NCBI GenBank assembly: GCA_009775355.1 | Contig: VSPN01000006.1 | Location: forward strand, 1-64,000 | Length of the DNA stretch: 64,000 bases | Direction: 5' to 3' | Source: Muribaculaceae bacterium | GTDB taxonomy: Bacteria > Bacteroidota > Bacteroidia > Bacteroidales > Muribaculaceae | Shown: positions 1-8,639 of the stretch, in pieces | Numbering within the stretch: position 1 is the stretch's first letter | Layout of the letters: each line of letters opens with the position of its first letter | Position numbers and translations under genes: made by a program | Notes under the pieces: model-generated | What the model saw: only the letters and a program-made list of their open reading frames with translations | Told to the model about the DNA's origin: nothing | The model's database searches: none

Positions 1-18
1 TGATCTGGTTTCATTGTG

Positions 19-26
19 CAAAGATA
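19..26 (-). promoter_or_regulatory. Possible -7 element reading out of the window
   Basis: On the minus strand these bases read TATCTTTG, a match to the Bacteroidota -7 consensus TAnnTTTG. It would drive a gene lying to the left of the window, divergent from the TetR gene. No convincing TTG -33 element is visible at the right distance, so this is tentative. Confidence 0.35.
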
Positions 27-126
27 ACACTATACTCTTGATACTCTCTCCCGCCCACCGGAAAAATCCGCTGACCCTATTTTTTCACGCAAACATCTAA
101 AAACTGGGCAAAAAAACTAAAAACCC

Positions 127-158
127 TTTTGCAGTTTTCGGTTTTTTACTTAATTTTG
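127..158 (+). promoter_or_regulatory. Promoter of the TetR/efflux operon
   Basis: A TTTTG (-33) at 127-131 is followed after 19 bases by TAATTTTG (-7) at 151-158, an exact fit to the Bacteroidota primary sigma factor promoter. The start codon at 166 lies only seven bases after the -7 element, so the message would have almost no leader. Confidence 0.8.
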
Positions 159-165
159 CGCCCGA

Positions 166-813
166 ATGGAAAAGACTGATCTGACAGAAGAACAATTCAA
201 CCGGCTTGCCGAATCGATATTCACCATAATCGCGGAACAAGGACCGTCGCACACCACGATGGACTATCTTGCCCGTCGCCTTTCCATGTCGAAGAGAACA
301 CTATATGAGATCTTCGGCAGCAAAGACACGATGATAACCACGATCATGGATCATCTGCATGCTAGATACGCCTGCGAGGTAGAGAAAATAACACAAAACA
401 GCTCCAACATGATGGAAGTCATGGCAAACGTCATGATCTACCACCAGAATACCATGAGCAAGCTCAGCGCATCTTTCTTCCGTGATATGGACGAACGCTA
501 CCGCAAACTCCGGCCTGACTACGAATCACACTCAAGCAAATGGACAGGCTATATGGAAGAGGCCATCGATCTCGGAGTCAAGCAGGGAGTCTTCAGATCG
601 GACGCCGACTACCGCATCATCCTGCCTCTGATCCGCATACAGATGGAATCGCTCAAGCGAATGGAGAAAGTCTTTCCACCCGACATATCGATCGTACAGG
701 CCTACAGCGTCATAGCACTCGGGTTCCTGCGTAGCATAGCCACGCCCTCGGGCATGATCACTCTTGACAAACTAACCACGAAATTTAACATCGGAACAGA
801 TAATGAAATTTAA
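166..813 (+). CDS. TetR/AcrR family transcriptional regulator
   Basis: A 215-residue protein with an N-terminal TetR-type helix-turn-helix (about residues 28-60; MDYLARRLSMSKRTLYEIF) and a helical C-terminal ligand-binding part of normal length. It is the first gene of an operon with an outer-membrane channel, periplasmic adaptor and RND pump; its 3' end overlaps the TolC-like gene by 11 bases. By analogy with AcrR-like proteins it probably represses the operon, and so itself, until an inducer binds (inference). The ATG at 166 sits directly behind a strong promoter, which supports this start. The inducer cannot be predicted. Confidence 0.9.
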   Translation: MEKTDLTEEQFNRLAESIFTIIAEQGPSHTTMDYLARRLSMSKRTLYEIFGSKDTMITTIMDHLHARYACEVEKITQNSSNMMEVMANVMIYHQNTMSKLSASFFRDMDERYRKLRPDYESHSSKWTGYMEEAIDLGVKQGVFRSDADYRIILPLIRIQMESLKRMEKVFPPDISIVQAYSVIALGFLRSIATPSGMITLDKLTTKFNIGTDNEI

Positions 814-2167
814 CAGTTCGATCCTGCCGACACTTCTGTGCGCGGGAATATCCTTTGTATCGGCGGCACAGACTCCCGCCGACACCCTGCGGCTGTCGCG
901 CGAGGAATGCGTGGCGATAGCCCTGCAGGAGAGCCCGACGGTCAAAGTGGCCGACCTTGAGGTGAAACGCATGGACTACAGTAAAAAAGAGGTGCTCGCC
1001 AGCCTGTTTCCATCAATCGACTTCTCGGGTGCATATCAGAGAAGCATCGAGCTCCAGACCGTCAGCATGAACATGGGCGGACAGTCGCAGCAGTTCAAGA
1101 TGGGTACAGACAATGTGTGGAACTTCGGATTCTCGGCCGCGATGCCGCTTGTCAACGCCTCTTTGTGGAAATCGATAAGCCTGAGCGACACCCAGATCCT
1201 GCAGAGTCTCGAGAACGCACGCGCATCCCGTCTTGACATGGTCAACGGCATAAACCAGGCATACTACGCCCTGATGCTCGCCATTGACTCGCGAGAAGTG
1301 ATCAAGGCCAACTACGACCTTGCAAGATTCAACGCCGACTTATACAAGAAGCAGTTCGAGGCCGGCACAGCCTCGGAATATGACGTTCTGCGCAGCTCGG
1401 TCCAGGTCACAAACGTTGAGCCCGAACTCCTTCAGGCCGACATAGCCGTCAAGCAATGCCAGCTACAGCTCAAAGTTCTTATGGGAATGGATGCGGAAGT
1501 AACCGTCATGCCGACAATCGACCTCCGCGACATGAAGCGCGAGATGTATGGCTACGCTCTCGACGGCGACCGCACGCTCAGCCGCAACACATCGTTGCGT
1601 TCGCTGGATCTCAGCCGAAAGCTCGCCGAGCAGAATGTGACTCTCCAGAAGATGGCATGGGTGCCCTCGCTCTCTGCGTCGTTCAACATCAACTGGAACG
1701 CCATGAGCAACGGCAACGCGCTAAAGAACCAGAGCTTCAATCCTTATTCCACTGTCGGGCTCGCGCTTCAGGTGCCTATTTTCTCCGGAGGAAGCAAACT
1801 CCAGAAACTCCGCCAAGCCCAGGTCCAGGTCAAAGAGATCGAACTCCAGAGAGAGAATCTGGTCAACTCGCTCAACATGCAGGTGGATCTTGCACTCGAC
1901 AACATAGACCGTCAGGTCCGACAGATCAACTCAAGCGAAAGCGGTATGACCCAGGCTGCAAAAGCCCTCGAGATAATGCAGAAAAGCTTTGAGATCGGCG
2001 CAGCCACTTATCTTGACCTGCGCGACAGCGAGATGGCCAACACGTCGGCACAACTCGCCTACCTGCAATCGATCTACAACTATCTCATAAGCACCAGCGA
2101 GCTTGACACTATGCTCGGCAAAGAGGAAGCTCTTGGAATACCCGCAGAAACATCATCCGCAAAATAA
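803..2167 (+). CDS. TolC-family outer membrane efflux channel
   Basis: A 454-residue protein with an N-terminal signal peptide (hydrophobic to about residue 22, ending near SAAQ) and two outer-membrane-efflux repeats rich in long alpha-helices, typical of the trimeric TolC/OprM duct. It should form the outer membrane exit of the tripartite pump encoded by the next two genes. The start overlaps the TetR gene; the next gene begins nine bases after its stop, so translation is probably coupled. Length is normal for the family. Confidence 0.92.
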   Translation: MKFNSSILPTLLCAGISFVSAAQTPADTLRLSREECVAIALQESPTVKVADLEVKRMDYSKKEVLASLFPSIDFSGAYQRSIELQTVSMNMGGQSQQFKMGTDNVWNFGFSAAMPLVNASLWKSISLSDTQILQSLENARASRLDMVNGINQAYYALMLAIDSREVIKANYDLARFNADLYKKQFEAGTASEYDVLRSSVQVTNVEPELLQADIAVKQCQLQLKVLMGMDAEVTVMPTIDLRDMKREMYGYALDGDRTLSRNTSLRSLDLSRKLAEQNVTLQKMAWVPSLSASFNINWNAMSNGNALKNQSFNPYSTVGLALQVPIFSGGSKLQKLRQAQVQVKEIELQRENLVNSLNMQVDLALDNIDRQVRQINSSESGMTQAAKALEIMQKSFEIGAATYLDLRDSEMANTSAQLAYLQSIYNYLISTSELDTMLGKEEALGIPAETSSAK

Positions 2168-2176
2168 CCGTACATC

Positions 2177-3235
2177 ATGAAGAAATATCTCATCTATCCG
2201 CTGACGCTTGCCGCAGTCATGCTCTCCGCATGTTCCGGCAAGGAAGAAAAAGCTGACTCCGGCAAGGAGACGACCGTGCCGACAGTGAAAATCGAGAGAG
2301 TCGATTCGCGCACAGTCGACCAGCTGGGCACATATACCGCATCGGTCGAAGCGCAGATCATCAACAATATCTCGTCTAATACGCCCAACCGTATAAAACA
2401 GATACTCGTAGACGAGGGTCAGCGTGTATCGGCAGGCCAGAGAGTCGCAGTGCTCGACGATGTCAACACGTTCGGCTACGAAACTCAGGTCGACAACGCA
2501 CGCGCCAACCTTAAGAACGTTGATGTCAACTATAACCGTGCCGTCGAACTGTTCAAGATCGGAGGCGGCACCAAACAGCAGGTCGACGCGATGGAGATCC
2601 AGCTCGTAAATGCCAAAAACGCGCTGGCGCAGGCCGAGCGCACACTCCGCAACGCCCGCGAGAACACTGTGCTTACCTCCCCCATTTCGGGCGTCGTGAC
2701 AGCCCGCAATTATGATCCGGGAGACATGACGGGCAACCTGCCCATCGTGACCGTAGCCCGCATCCAGCCCGTCAAGATCGTCATCAACGTCACCGAGAGC
2801 GAACTTCCACGCGTGCGCAAGGGGATGCCGGCCGAGATCCGCTTCGACACATACGGTGACGAGGAATTCAGAGGAACAGTAAGCACAGTGATGCCGACTG
2901 TCGATCCGCAGAGCCGGACATTCGGTGTCGAGATCACTCTGGCCAATGCCGACGGAAAGGTGCTTCCTGGCATGTTCGGACGCGTCACGCTCAACCTCGG
3001 CAAGGCCGACCGCGTCGTCGTGCCTGACAAAGCAGTCGTAAAACAGCAGGGATCTGGCAACCAGTATGTCTACGTATACAACTCCGACGGCACTGTGTCG
3101 TACAACCAGGTACAGCTCGGCCAGCGTCTCGGAAGCGAATATGAACTTCTTTCGGGAGTCGAGCCGGGATCGCAGGTAGTGATCAGCGGCCAGGCCCGCC
3201 TTGCCGACGGAATTAAAGTAAATGTGGCGAAATGA
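2177..3235 (+). CDS. RND efflux periplasmic adaptor (HlyD/AcrA family), lipoprotein
   Basis: A 352-residue membrane fusion protein. Residues 1-19 form a lipoprotein signal with lipobox LSAC and Cys19, so it is probably anchored in the inner membrane. A biotinyl-lipoyl-like hairpin, an alpha-helical hairpin (about residues 95-155) and beta-barrel/membrane-proximal domains follow in the order known for AcrA-type adaptors (TSPISGVV; GMFGRVTL). It bridges the TolC-like channel and the RND pump. Its stop codon overlaps the pump start in an ATGA, showing translational coupling. Confidence 0.93.
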   Translation: MKKYLIYPLTLAAVMLSACSGKEEKADSGKETTVPTVKIERVDSRTVDQLGTYTASVEAQIINNISSNTPNRIKQILVDEGQRVSAGQRVAVLDDVNTFGYETQVDNARANLKNVDVNYNRAVELFKIGGGTKQQVDAMEIQLVNAKNALAQAERTLRNARENTVLTSPISGVVTARNYDPGDMTGNLPIVTVARIQPVKIVINVTESELPRVRKGMPAEIRFDTYGDEEFRGTVSTVMPTVDPQSRTFGVEITLANADGKVLPGMFGRVTLNLGKADRVVVPDKAVVKQQGSGNQYVYVYNSDGTVSYNQVQLGQRLGSEYELLSGVEPGSQVVISGQARLADGIKVNVAK

Positions 3236-6200
3236 GTCTCTACGGATCAGCAGTAAAACGGCCGATCACCACGCTGCTATGCTTCGTGACAGTGATCATT
3301 CTGGGACTTTTCTCCCTTGTCAAGCTCCCGATCGACCTCTATCCGGACATCGACACCAACACAATCATGGTGATCACGATGTATCCCGGCGCGAGCGCGA
3401 AAGACATAGAGCAGAATGTGACAAAACCGCTTGAGAACACGCTCAACTCCGTGGAGCATCTCAAGCATATCACCTCGACATCGCGTGAAAACACATCTGT
3501 CATTACCCTTGAATTCGAATACGGATACGATATCGATGTTCTGACCAACGACGTCCGCGACAAACTCGACATGGTCGAGTCGCAGCTCCCCGACGATTCC
3601 CAGAACCCGATTATCTTCAAGTTCTCGACCGACATGATTCCCATCTGTCTCCTGTCGGTCCAGGCTTCGGAGAGCATGCCCGGACTCTACAAGATTCTCG
3701 ACGACAATGTTGCCAACCCGCTGGCACGCGTCGACGGAGTCGGCACCGTATCCATATCGGGAGCGCCGAAACGCGAGGTACACGTCTACATCGATCCCAA
3801 CAGGCTTGAGGCCTACAACCTGTCGGTCGAAACCGTGTCAAGCGTCATCGGAGCCGAGAACCGCAATGTGCCCGGAGGTTCGTTCGACATCGGATCGAAC
3901 ACATATGCGCTCCGAGTGCAGGGAGAGTTCGAGTCTACCTCGCAGCTCAAAGACATTCCTGTCGGCACATTCGGCGGCAAGATCGTCTATCTCAAGGATG
4001 TGGCCCGTGTAGAAGACTCTCTTGAGGAACGCACCCAGCAGACATACAACAACGGTCAGGAGGGCGCGATGATCGTCATCCAAAAGCAGTCGGGAGCAAA
4101 CTCGGTCGAGATCTCCAACAAGGTGATGGCAATGCTTCCGCAGCTTCAGAAAAACCTTCCTTCAGACGTGAAGATCGGCGTCATCGTCGATACGTCAGAC
4201 AATATCCGCAACACGATCGCCTCTCTTGTCGAGACGGTGCTCTACGCTCTGCTGTTCGTCATGATCGTGGTGTTCCTCTTCCTCGGCCGCTGGCGTGCCA
4301 CGATGATCATCGTCATCACGATACCGGTCTCGCTGATCGCCTCGTTCATCTACCTCTATGCCACCGGCAACACACTGAACATCATCTCGCTTTCTGCTCT
4401 GTCAATTTCGATCGGTATGGTAGTCGACGACGCGATCGTTGTGCTTGAGAACGTCACGACACACATCGAACGCGGAGCTGATCCGCGACAGGCCGCCGTG
4501 CACGGCACCAACGAGGTGGCGATCTCGGTAATCGCCTCGACGCTGACGCTGATCGCCGTGTTCTTCCCTCTTACGCTTGTCACCGGAATGACCGGAGTGC
4601 TGTTCCGCCAGCTCGGCTGGATGGTCACCATCATGATGATCATTTCGACAACCTGCGCCCTCTCGCTCACGCCTATGCTCTGCAGCCAGTGGCTTCGTCT
4701 GCGCAAGCAGGACCAGGGAAAAGGAAAGAAAAAGAACTGGTATACTCCCGTGGAGCATGCCCTCGACAGATTCGACAGCGGATACGCCGGACTCCTTCAT
4801 AAGGTGGTCGGACACCGCACGGTCACGATACTCGTCTGCCTCGGTATCTTCGTCGGTTCGATCTTTCTGATGAAAGGTGTCGGCACCGAGTTCATACCCA
4901 CGCAGGACAACTCCCGCATCGGCGTCAATCTCGAACTTCCGATCGGTTCGCGTGTCGAATATGCCGAGGAGGTCACCGCGCGTCTCGACTCACTGTGGCG
5001 ATCCAAATATCCGGAGATAAAGGTGTCGAACTACACGGTCGGTCCGGCAAGCTCCGACAATACGTTCGCATCGCTGTCAGACAACGGCGCCCACATCATA
5101 TCGATGAACATCAGCCTTATAAGCCCGACAGAACGCGATAAAGGCATAGTGCAGATCGCCAACGAGATGCGCCACGACATCGACACGATGTTCCCCGACT
5201 TCAAGAAAGCCCAGGTCATGGTCGGTGGCGGACGCGGCGCGGGAATGGGAGGCCAGTCTACAGTCGATTTCGAGATCTACGGCTACGACTTCGACGAGAC
5301 TGACAAGGTGGCCCGCTCGCTCAAGGAGATACTCGACGGAATCAACGGCACGGCCGACGTCACCATCTCCAGATCGGACTACCAGCCTGAATATCAGGTT
5401 GACTTCGACCGCGAGAAACTGTCGATGTACGGCATCAACCTGCAGACCGCCGCATACTACCTGCGCAACCGGATCAACGGAGCCACGGCATCACAGTTCC
5501 GTGAAGACGGCGAGGAGTATGACATCAAGGTCATGTACGCGCCCGAACACAGGACACAGATATCCGACATCGAGAATATCCTGATATACACCCCCGCCGG
5601 CCAGGGCATACGCCTCAAGGAGCTCGGCACGGTCGTGGAGCGCTTCACTCCTCCGACCATCGAGCGCAAGGACCGCGAGCGTATCATCACCGTCTCAGCC
5701 GTTGTCGACGGAGTGCCGATGAGCCAGGTAGTTGCCGACGCACAGGCAGAGATCGACAACATGGAGATACCTGCCGGAATCACCATCGGACTCGCCGGAA
5801 CATACGAGGATCAGCAGGATTCATTCTCCGACCTGCTTCTGCTTGGTGTGCTCATAATCATACTCGTCTACATCGTCATGGCAGCGCAGTTCGAGTCGTT
5901 CACATATCCGGGCATCATCATGACCTCGCTGCTCTTCGCGTTCTCGGGCGTATTCCTGATCCTCTGGCTGACCGGACACACGCTCAACGTCATGTCGATG
6001 ATCGGAGCGATCATGCTGATCGGTATTGTCGTCAAGAACGGAATCGTGCTTATCGACTACATCACGCTCAACCGCGAGCGAGGCATGTCGATACGCCGTG
6101 CGGTGATCGACGGCGGACGGTCGCGTCTGCGCCCCGTAGTGATGACCACCCTGACAACGATCCTCGGCATGGTGCCGATGGCTGTCGGATCAGGCGAGGG

Positions 6201-6369
6201 AGCCGAGATGTGGCGTCCGATGGGCGTGGCAGTCATCGGCGGTCTGACATTCTCGACTATCCTGACGCTGCTCTTCGTGCCGGTGCTCTACTGCGTATTC
6301 GCCGGACGCGGAATCAAAAACCAGCGCAAGAAACACCGCGCGTGGCTTGCCGCCAAAGCAGCGGAGTAA
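3232..6369 (+). CDS. RND multidrug efflux permease (AcrB/HAE1 type)
   Basis: A 1045-residue inner membrane proton-drug antiporter with twelve predicted membrane segments and two large periplasmic loops, the usual AcrB size. The proton relay is intact: Asp399-Asp400 in SIGMVVDDAIVV and Lys935 in IGIVVKNGIVLI match the Asp-Asp and Lys of AcrB. These residues place it in the hydrophobic/amphiphilic efflux (HAE1) branch rather than the heavy-metal (CusA) branch. It overlaps the adaptor by ATGA. Substrates cannot be read from the sequence. Confidence 0.95.
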   Translation: MSLYGSAVKRPITTLLCFVTVIILGLFSLVKLPIDLYPDIDTNTIMVITMYPGASAKDIEQNVTKPLENTLNSVEHLKHITSTSRENTSVITLEFEYGYDIDVLTNDVRDKLDMVESQLPDDSQNPIIFKFSTDMIPICLLSVQASESMPGLYKILDDNVANPLARVDGVGTVSISGAPKREVHVYIDPNRLEAYNLSVETVSSVIGAENRNVPGGSFDIGSNTYALRVQGEFESTSQLKDIPVGTFGGKIVYLKDVARVEDSLEERTQQTYNNGQEGAMIVIQKQSGANSVEISNKVMAMLPQLQKNLPSDVKIGVIVDTSDNIRNTIASLVETVLYALLFVMIVVFLFLGRWRATMIIVITIPVSLIASFIYLYATGNTLNIISLSALSISIGMVVDDAIVVLENVTTHIERGADPRQAAVHGTNEVAISVIASTLTLIAVFFPLTLVTGMTGVLFRQLGWMVTIMMIISTTCALSLTPMLCSQWLRLRKQDQGKGKKKNWYTPVEHALDRFDSGYAGLLHKVVGHRTVTILVCLGIFVGSIFLMKGVGTEFIPTQDNSRIGVNLELPIGSRVEYAEEVTARLDSLWRSKYPEIKVSNYTVGPASSDNTFASLSDNGAHIISMNISLISPTERDKGIVQIANEMRHDIDTMFPDFKKAQVMVGGGRGAGMGGQSTVDFEIYGYDFDETDKVARSLKEILDGINGTADVTISRSDYQPEYQVDFDREKLSMYGINLQTAAYYLRNRINGATASQFREDGEEYDIKVMYAPEHRTQISDIENILIYTPAGQGIRLKELGTVVERFTPPTIERKDRERIITVSAVVDGVPMSQVVADAQAEIDNMEIPAGITIGLAGTYEDQQDSFSDLLLLGVLIIILVYIVMAAQFESFTYPGIIMTSLLFAFSGVFLILWLTGHTLNVMSMIGAIMLIGIVVKNGIVLIDYITLNRERGMSIRRAVIDGGRSRLRPVVMTTLTTILGMVPMAVGSGEGAEMWRPMGVAVIGGLTFSTILTLLFVPVLYCVFAGRGIKNQRKKHRAWLAAKAAE

Positions 6370-6401
6370 CCAGTCTCATACTCATCTAAGTACAGAAATA
6401 A

Positions 6402-6695
6402 ATGAAAGCGATATTCATAGCATACGACCTCGCCCATCATGAGCACGTCATCGAGATTCTCAACGCCTGCTCGTGCCGGGGATTCACCTCGTTCGGAACC
6501 GTGCAGGGACGCGGCACCAAGAGCGGCGAGCCCCACTTCGGCACACACGCATGGCCTTCACTGGCCTCGGCCATGCTGACTTTTGTCGAGGATGACCGCG
6601 TCGAGCCTCTTCTGAAGCGGCTCCGCGCCATCGACGAAGAGAAACCGAAACTCGGACTCAGGGCATTTGTGTGGCCGATAACCGAAACAATCTGA
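6402..6695 (+). CDS. PII-like / PG0823-family small protein
   Basis: A 97-residue protein with the ferredoxin-like pattern of PII/CutA-type proteins: a beta strand at the N-terminus (MKAIFIAYD), a helix, the loop TVQGRGTKSGEPHFGTHAWP in the T-loop position, and a C-terminal strand (LGLRAFVWPI). It resembles the Bacteroidota PG0823-type proteins annotated as nitrogen regulatory P-II-like. It starts 32 bases after the RND pump with no terminator visible between them, so it is probably the last gene of the efflux operon. A role in sensing a metabolite or metal for the pump is only a guess. Confidence 0.75.
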   Translation: MKAIFIAYDLAHHEHVIEILNACSCRGFTSFGTVQGRGTKSGEPHFGTHAWPSLASAMLTFVEDDRVEPLLKRLRAIDEEKPKLGLRAFVWPITETI

Positions 6696-6704
6696 TCTGA
6701 AAAT

Positions 6705-6740
6705 TTTGAGGACAAAGTTATTTTTTGTAACTTTGTCCTC
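6705..6740 (+). promoter_or_regulatory. tRNA-Leu promoter embedded in a perfect inverted repeat
   Basis: A TTTG at 6705-6708 lies 19 bases before TAACTTTG (-7) at 6728-6735. The -7 sits in the right arm of a perfect 13-base inverted repeat (6708-6720 with 6728-6740, seven-base loop). As RNA from upstream the arms could form a terminator-like hairpin, but no U-tract follows on either strand, so termination is uncertain. Confidence 0.7.
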
Positions 6741-6746
6741 GAAATC

Positions 6747-6828
6747 GCGCACGTGGCGTAATTGGTAGCCGCGCCAGACTTAGGATCTGGTGTCTTACGA
6801 CGTGGGGGTTCGAGTCCCTTCGTGCGCA
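6747..6828 (+). tRNA. tRNA-Leu (anticodon UAG)
   Basis: A class II tRNA with a 7-bp acceptor stem (GCGCACG with CGTGCGC), anticodon stem CCAGA/TCTGG with loop CTTAGGA (anticodon TAG, reading CUN), a long variable arm and T-arm GGGGG TTCGAGT CCCTT. The discriminator is A and the 3' CCA is not encoded. Confidence 0.95.
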
Positions 6829-6839
6829 CAAAAAGAAAC

Positions 6840-6881
6840 AACCGGACGGATCAAGTATCGAATGATCCGTCCGGTTTTATT
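6840..6881. terminator. Bidirectional terminator after tRNA-Leu and the acyl ligase gene
   Basis: A perfect 14-base inverted repeat (AACCGGACGGATCA, 6840-6853, with 6863-6876) with T-rich sequence on both sides. It can end the tRNA transcript on the plus strand and the AMP-ligase transcript on the minus strand. Confidence 0.85.
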
Positions 6882-6897
6882 TTATCGGCTTGTTGCG

Positions 6898-8556
6898 TCA
6901 GGGTTGGTAGAGGAAACGCTTGATGGAGCGTTTGGGCGTCTTCTCGAACTCGACGTCCATTATCTTGTAACGCTTCACCTTGCTGTAGGCCGGCAACATG
7001 GCGTTGAGCGCCACAAGGTTGTCGTCCATTATCTTCTCAAGGGCCTCGTCGTCGAGATGCTGGTCGTTGGCCGCCTCAAAATCAGGATGTATGAGTGCGA
7101 CAAGAGATCCGCCGTCATCTATGACAAGCGATTCGTTGACGTAAGGAAGTATATTCAGCTTCTGCTCTATCTCCTCCGGATAGATGTTCTGACCCGATGG
7201 CCCGAGAATCATCGACTTGGAGCGGCCGGAAATGTATATGTAACCGTCAGAATCCATGATACCCATGTCGCCGGTGTTCATCCATCCGGAATCATCGGGA
7301 AATACCTCGCGCGTCGCCTTGTCGTTCTTGTAATATCCCTTCATGAGGTTCTCGCCACGAACAAGTATGTTTCCGGGCACGGCAGCCGGATCCGGAGAAT
7401 CGATCCTGACTTCCATGCGGTCCACCACCTTGCCGACAGAACGGGGTCTTGACACCGATGACGAGGCATATGAAATGAGAGGCCCGCACTCGGTCATGCC
7501 GTAACCCACCGTGACTGGGAAGCCTATGCGGTAAAGGAATTTTTCTACATCGGGATTGAGCGGCGCGCCTCCGACTATTATCTCCTCGACCTGACCTCCG
7601 AATGCCTGAAGAAGATTCTCCTTGATCTTCGCCAGCAGACGGTCGTCGAGGAAGGGCACTTTGAGCAGCAGTTTCATCACCGGCTTTTCGAGAAGGGGGA
7701 ACACGTTGTTGCGGATGATCTTCTCAAGAATCAGAGGCACGGTTATGATGAGCGCGGGCCGCACGTCGGCGAATGCCTTCAGTATCACCTTGGGTGAGGG
7801 AAGCCGCGTGAGGAAGTGAAGATGGCAGCCCTTGCAGAAAGGATGTATCATATCGGTTGTCAGACCGTAGAGATGCGCGAGAGGCAGCATGTTGACCACT
7901 CCCTGTCCCGGCTTGAGGAAACCGAGGTTGTCAAGACAGAACCGCACATTGCTCCAGAAACTCACAAAAGGCAACATCACGCCTTTCGACATTCCTGTGC
8001 TTCCTGACGTATAGCTGATGACAGCCAGTTCGTCGGGACGGTCTTCATAGAACGTCACATCCTTCGGATCGAAACTGTAGGGATACCTGCGGCCGAAACA
8101 CTCGTTGATATTGTTGCGGGTCTCGGTCAGTTCCGCACTTCTTGAAAGGGGCATTCCGAGTTCGGAAATAAAGATGGCACCGATGAGATCGGGCATGGCG
8201 CGTTCATCAAGATTCTCCCATATGGCGGCGTCGACAAACAGGAGTTTGGATCCGCTGTGGTTCACAAGGTGATGGACCATGTCGGCCTTGAACTCATGAA
8301 GCACCGGCACAGCAACCACACCGGCCGTGAGACACGACAGGAATATGACAGCCCAGTTGGAGGAGTTTTTGCCGCAGATCGCCACCTTATCGCCCGGCTT
8401 TATGCCGGCTGCCTCAAACATGATGTGAAGCTTGGCGATAAGCGAGGCCACATCCTTGTACTGATAGTTGATGCCGCCCATATCAGACAGAGCCATACTG
8501 TCCCAATTGCGGACAATCGAGTCTCTGATCAGGGCATTGAGTGACTTGTTTTCCAT
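6898..8556 (-). CDS. AMP-forming acyl-CoA synthetase/ligase (ANL superfamily)
   Basis: A 552-residue adenylate-forming enzyme. Visible motifs are the P-loop YTSGSTGMSKG at residues 182-192, GYGMTECGP (about 350), the NTGDMG motif (about 424) and a C-terminal flexible domain. It resembles long-chain fatty acid-CoA ligases and would activate a carboxylic acid with ATP to an acyl-AMP and then, in most family members, an acyl-CoA. It stands alone between a terminator and the unrelated TlpA gene, so the context does not reveal the substrate. Confidence 0.88.
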   Translation of the reverse strand: MENKSLNALIRDSIVRNWDSMALSDMGGINYQYKDVASLIAKLHIMFEAAGIKPGDKVAICGKNSSNWAVIFLSCLTAGVVAVPVLHEFKADMVHHLVNHSGSKLLFVDAAIWENLDERAMPDLIGAIFISELGMPLSRSAELTETRNNINECFGRRYPYSFDPKDVTFYEDRPDELAVISYTSGSTGMSKGVMLPFVSFWSNVRFCLDNLGFLKPGQGVVNMLPLAHLYGLTTDMIHPFCKGCHLHFLTRLPSPKVILKAFADVRPALIITVPLILEKIIRNNVFPLLEKPVMKLLLKVPFLDDRLLAKIKENLLQAFGGQVEEIIVGGAPLNPDVEKFLYRIGFPVTVGYGMTECGPLISYASSSVSRPRSVGKVVDRMEVRIDSPDPAAVPGNILVRGENLMKGYYKNDKATREVFPDDSGWMNTGDMGIMDSDGYIYISGRSKSMILGPSGQNIYPEEIEQKLNILPYVNESLVIDDGGSLVALIHPDFEAANDQHLDDEALEKIMDDNLVALNAMLPAYSKVKRYKIMDVEFEKTPKRSIKRFLYQP

Positions 8557-8567
8557 AATATCGCAAA

Positions 8568-8585
8568 TTAAGTGCTTGTTAATAA
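8568..8585 (-). promoter_or_regulatory. Shared 5' motif, copy 1
   Basis: The plus strand reads TTAAGTGCTTGTTAATAA, one base shorter than the consensus shared with copies near 11102, 43088 and 43326. It lies 11 bases 5' of the acyl ligase start and reads toward it. On the minus strand it runs into TTAATTTG, a near match to a -7 element. Confidence 0.45.
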
Positions 8586-8639
8586 TAGATACCTGTCGGT
8601 CAGATATATGTAGTCGATTGCGAAGCTACACGCTACACA

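Noticed and set aside
6708..6740. The inverted repeat as a classical Rho-independent terminator
   Set aside because: It has no U-tract on either strand; I kept it as a promoter feature with possible hairpin function.
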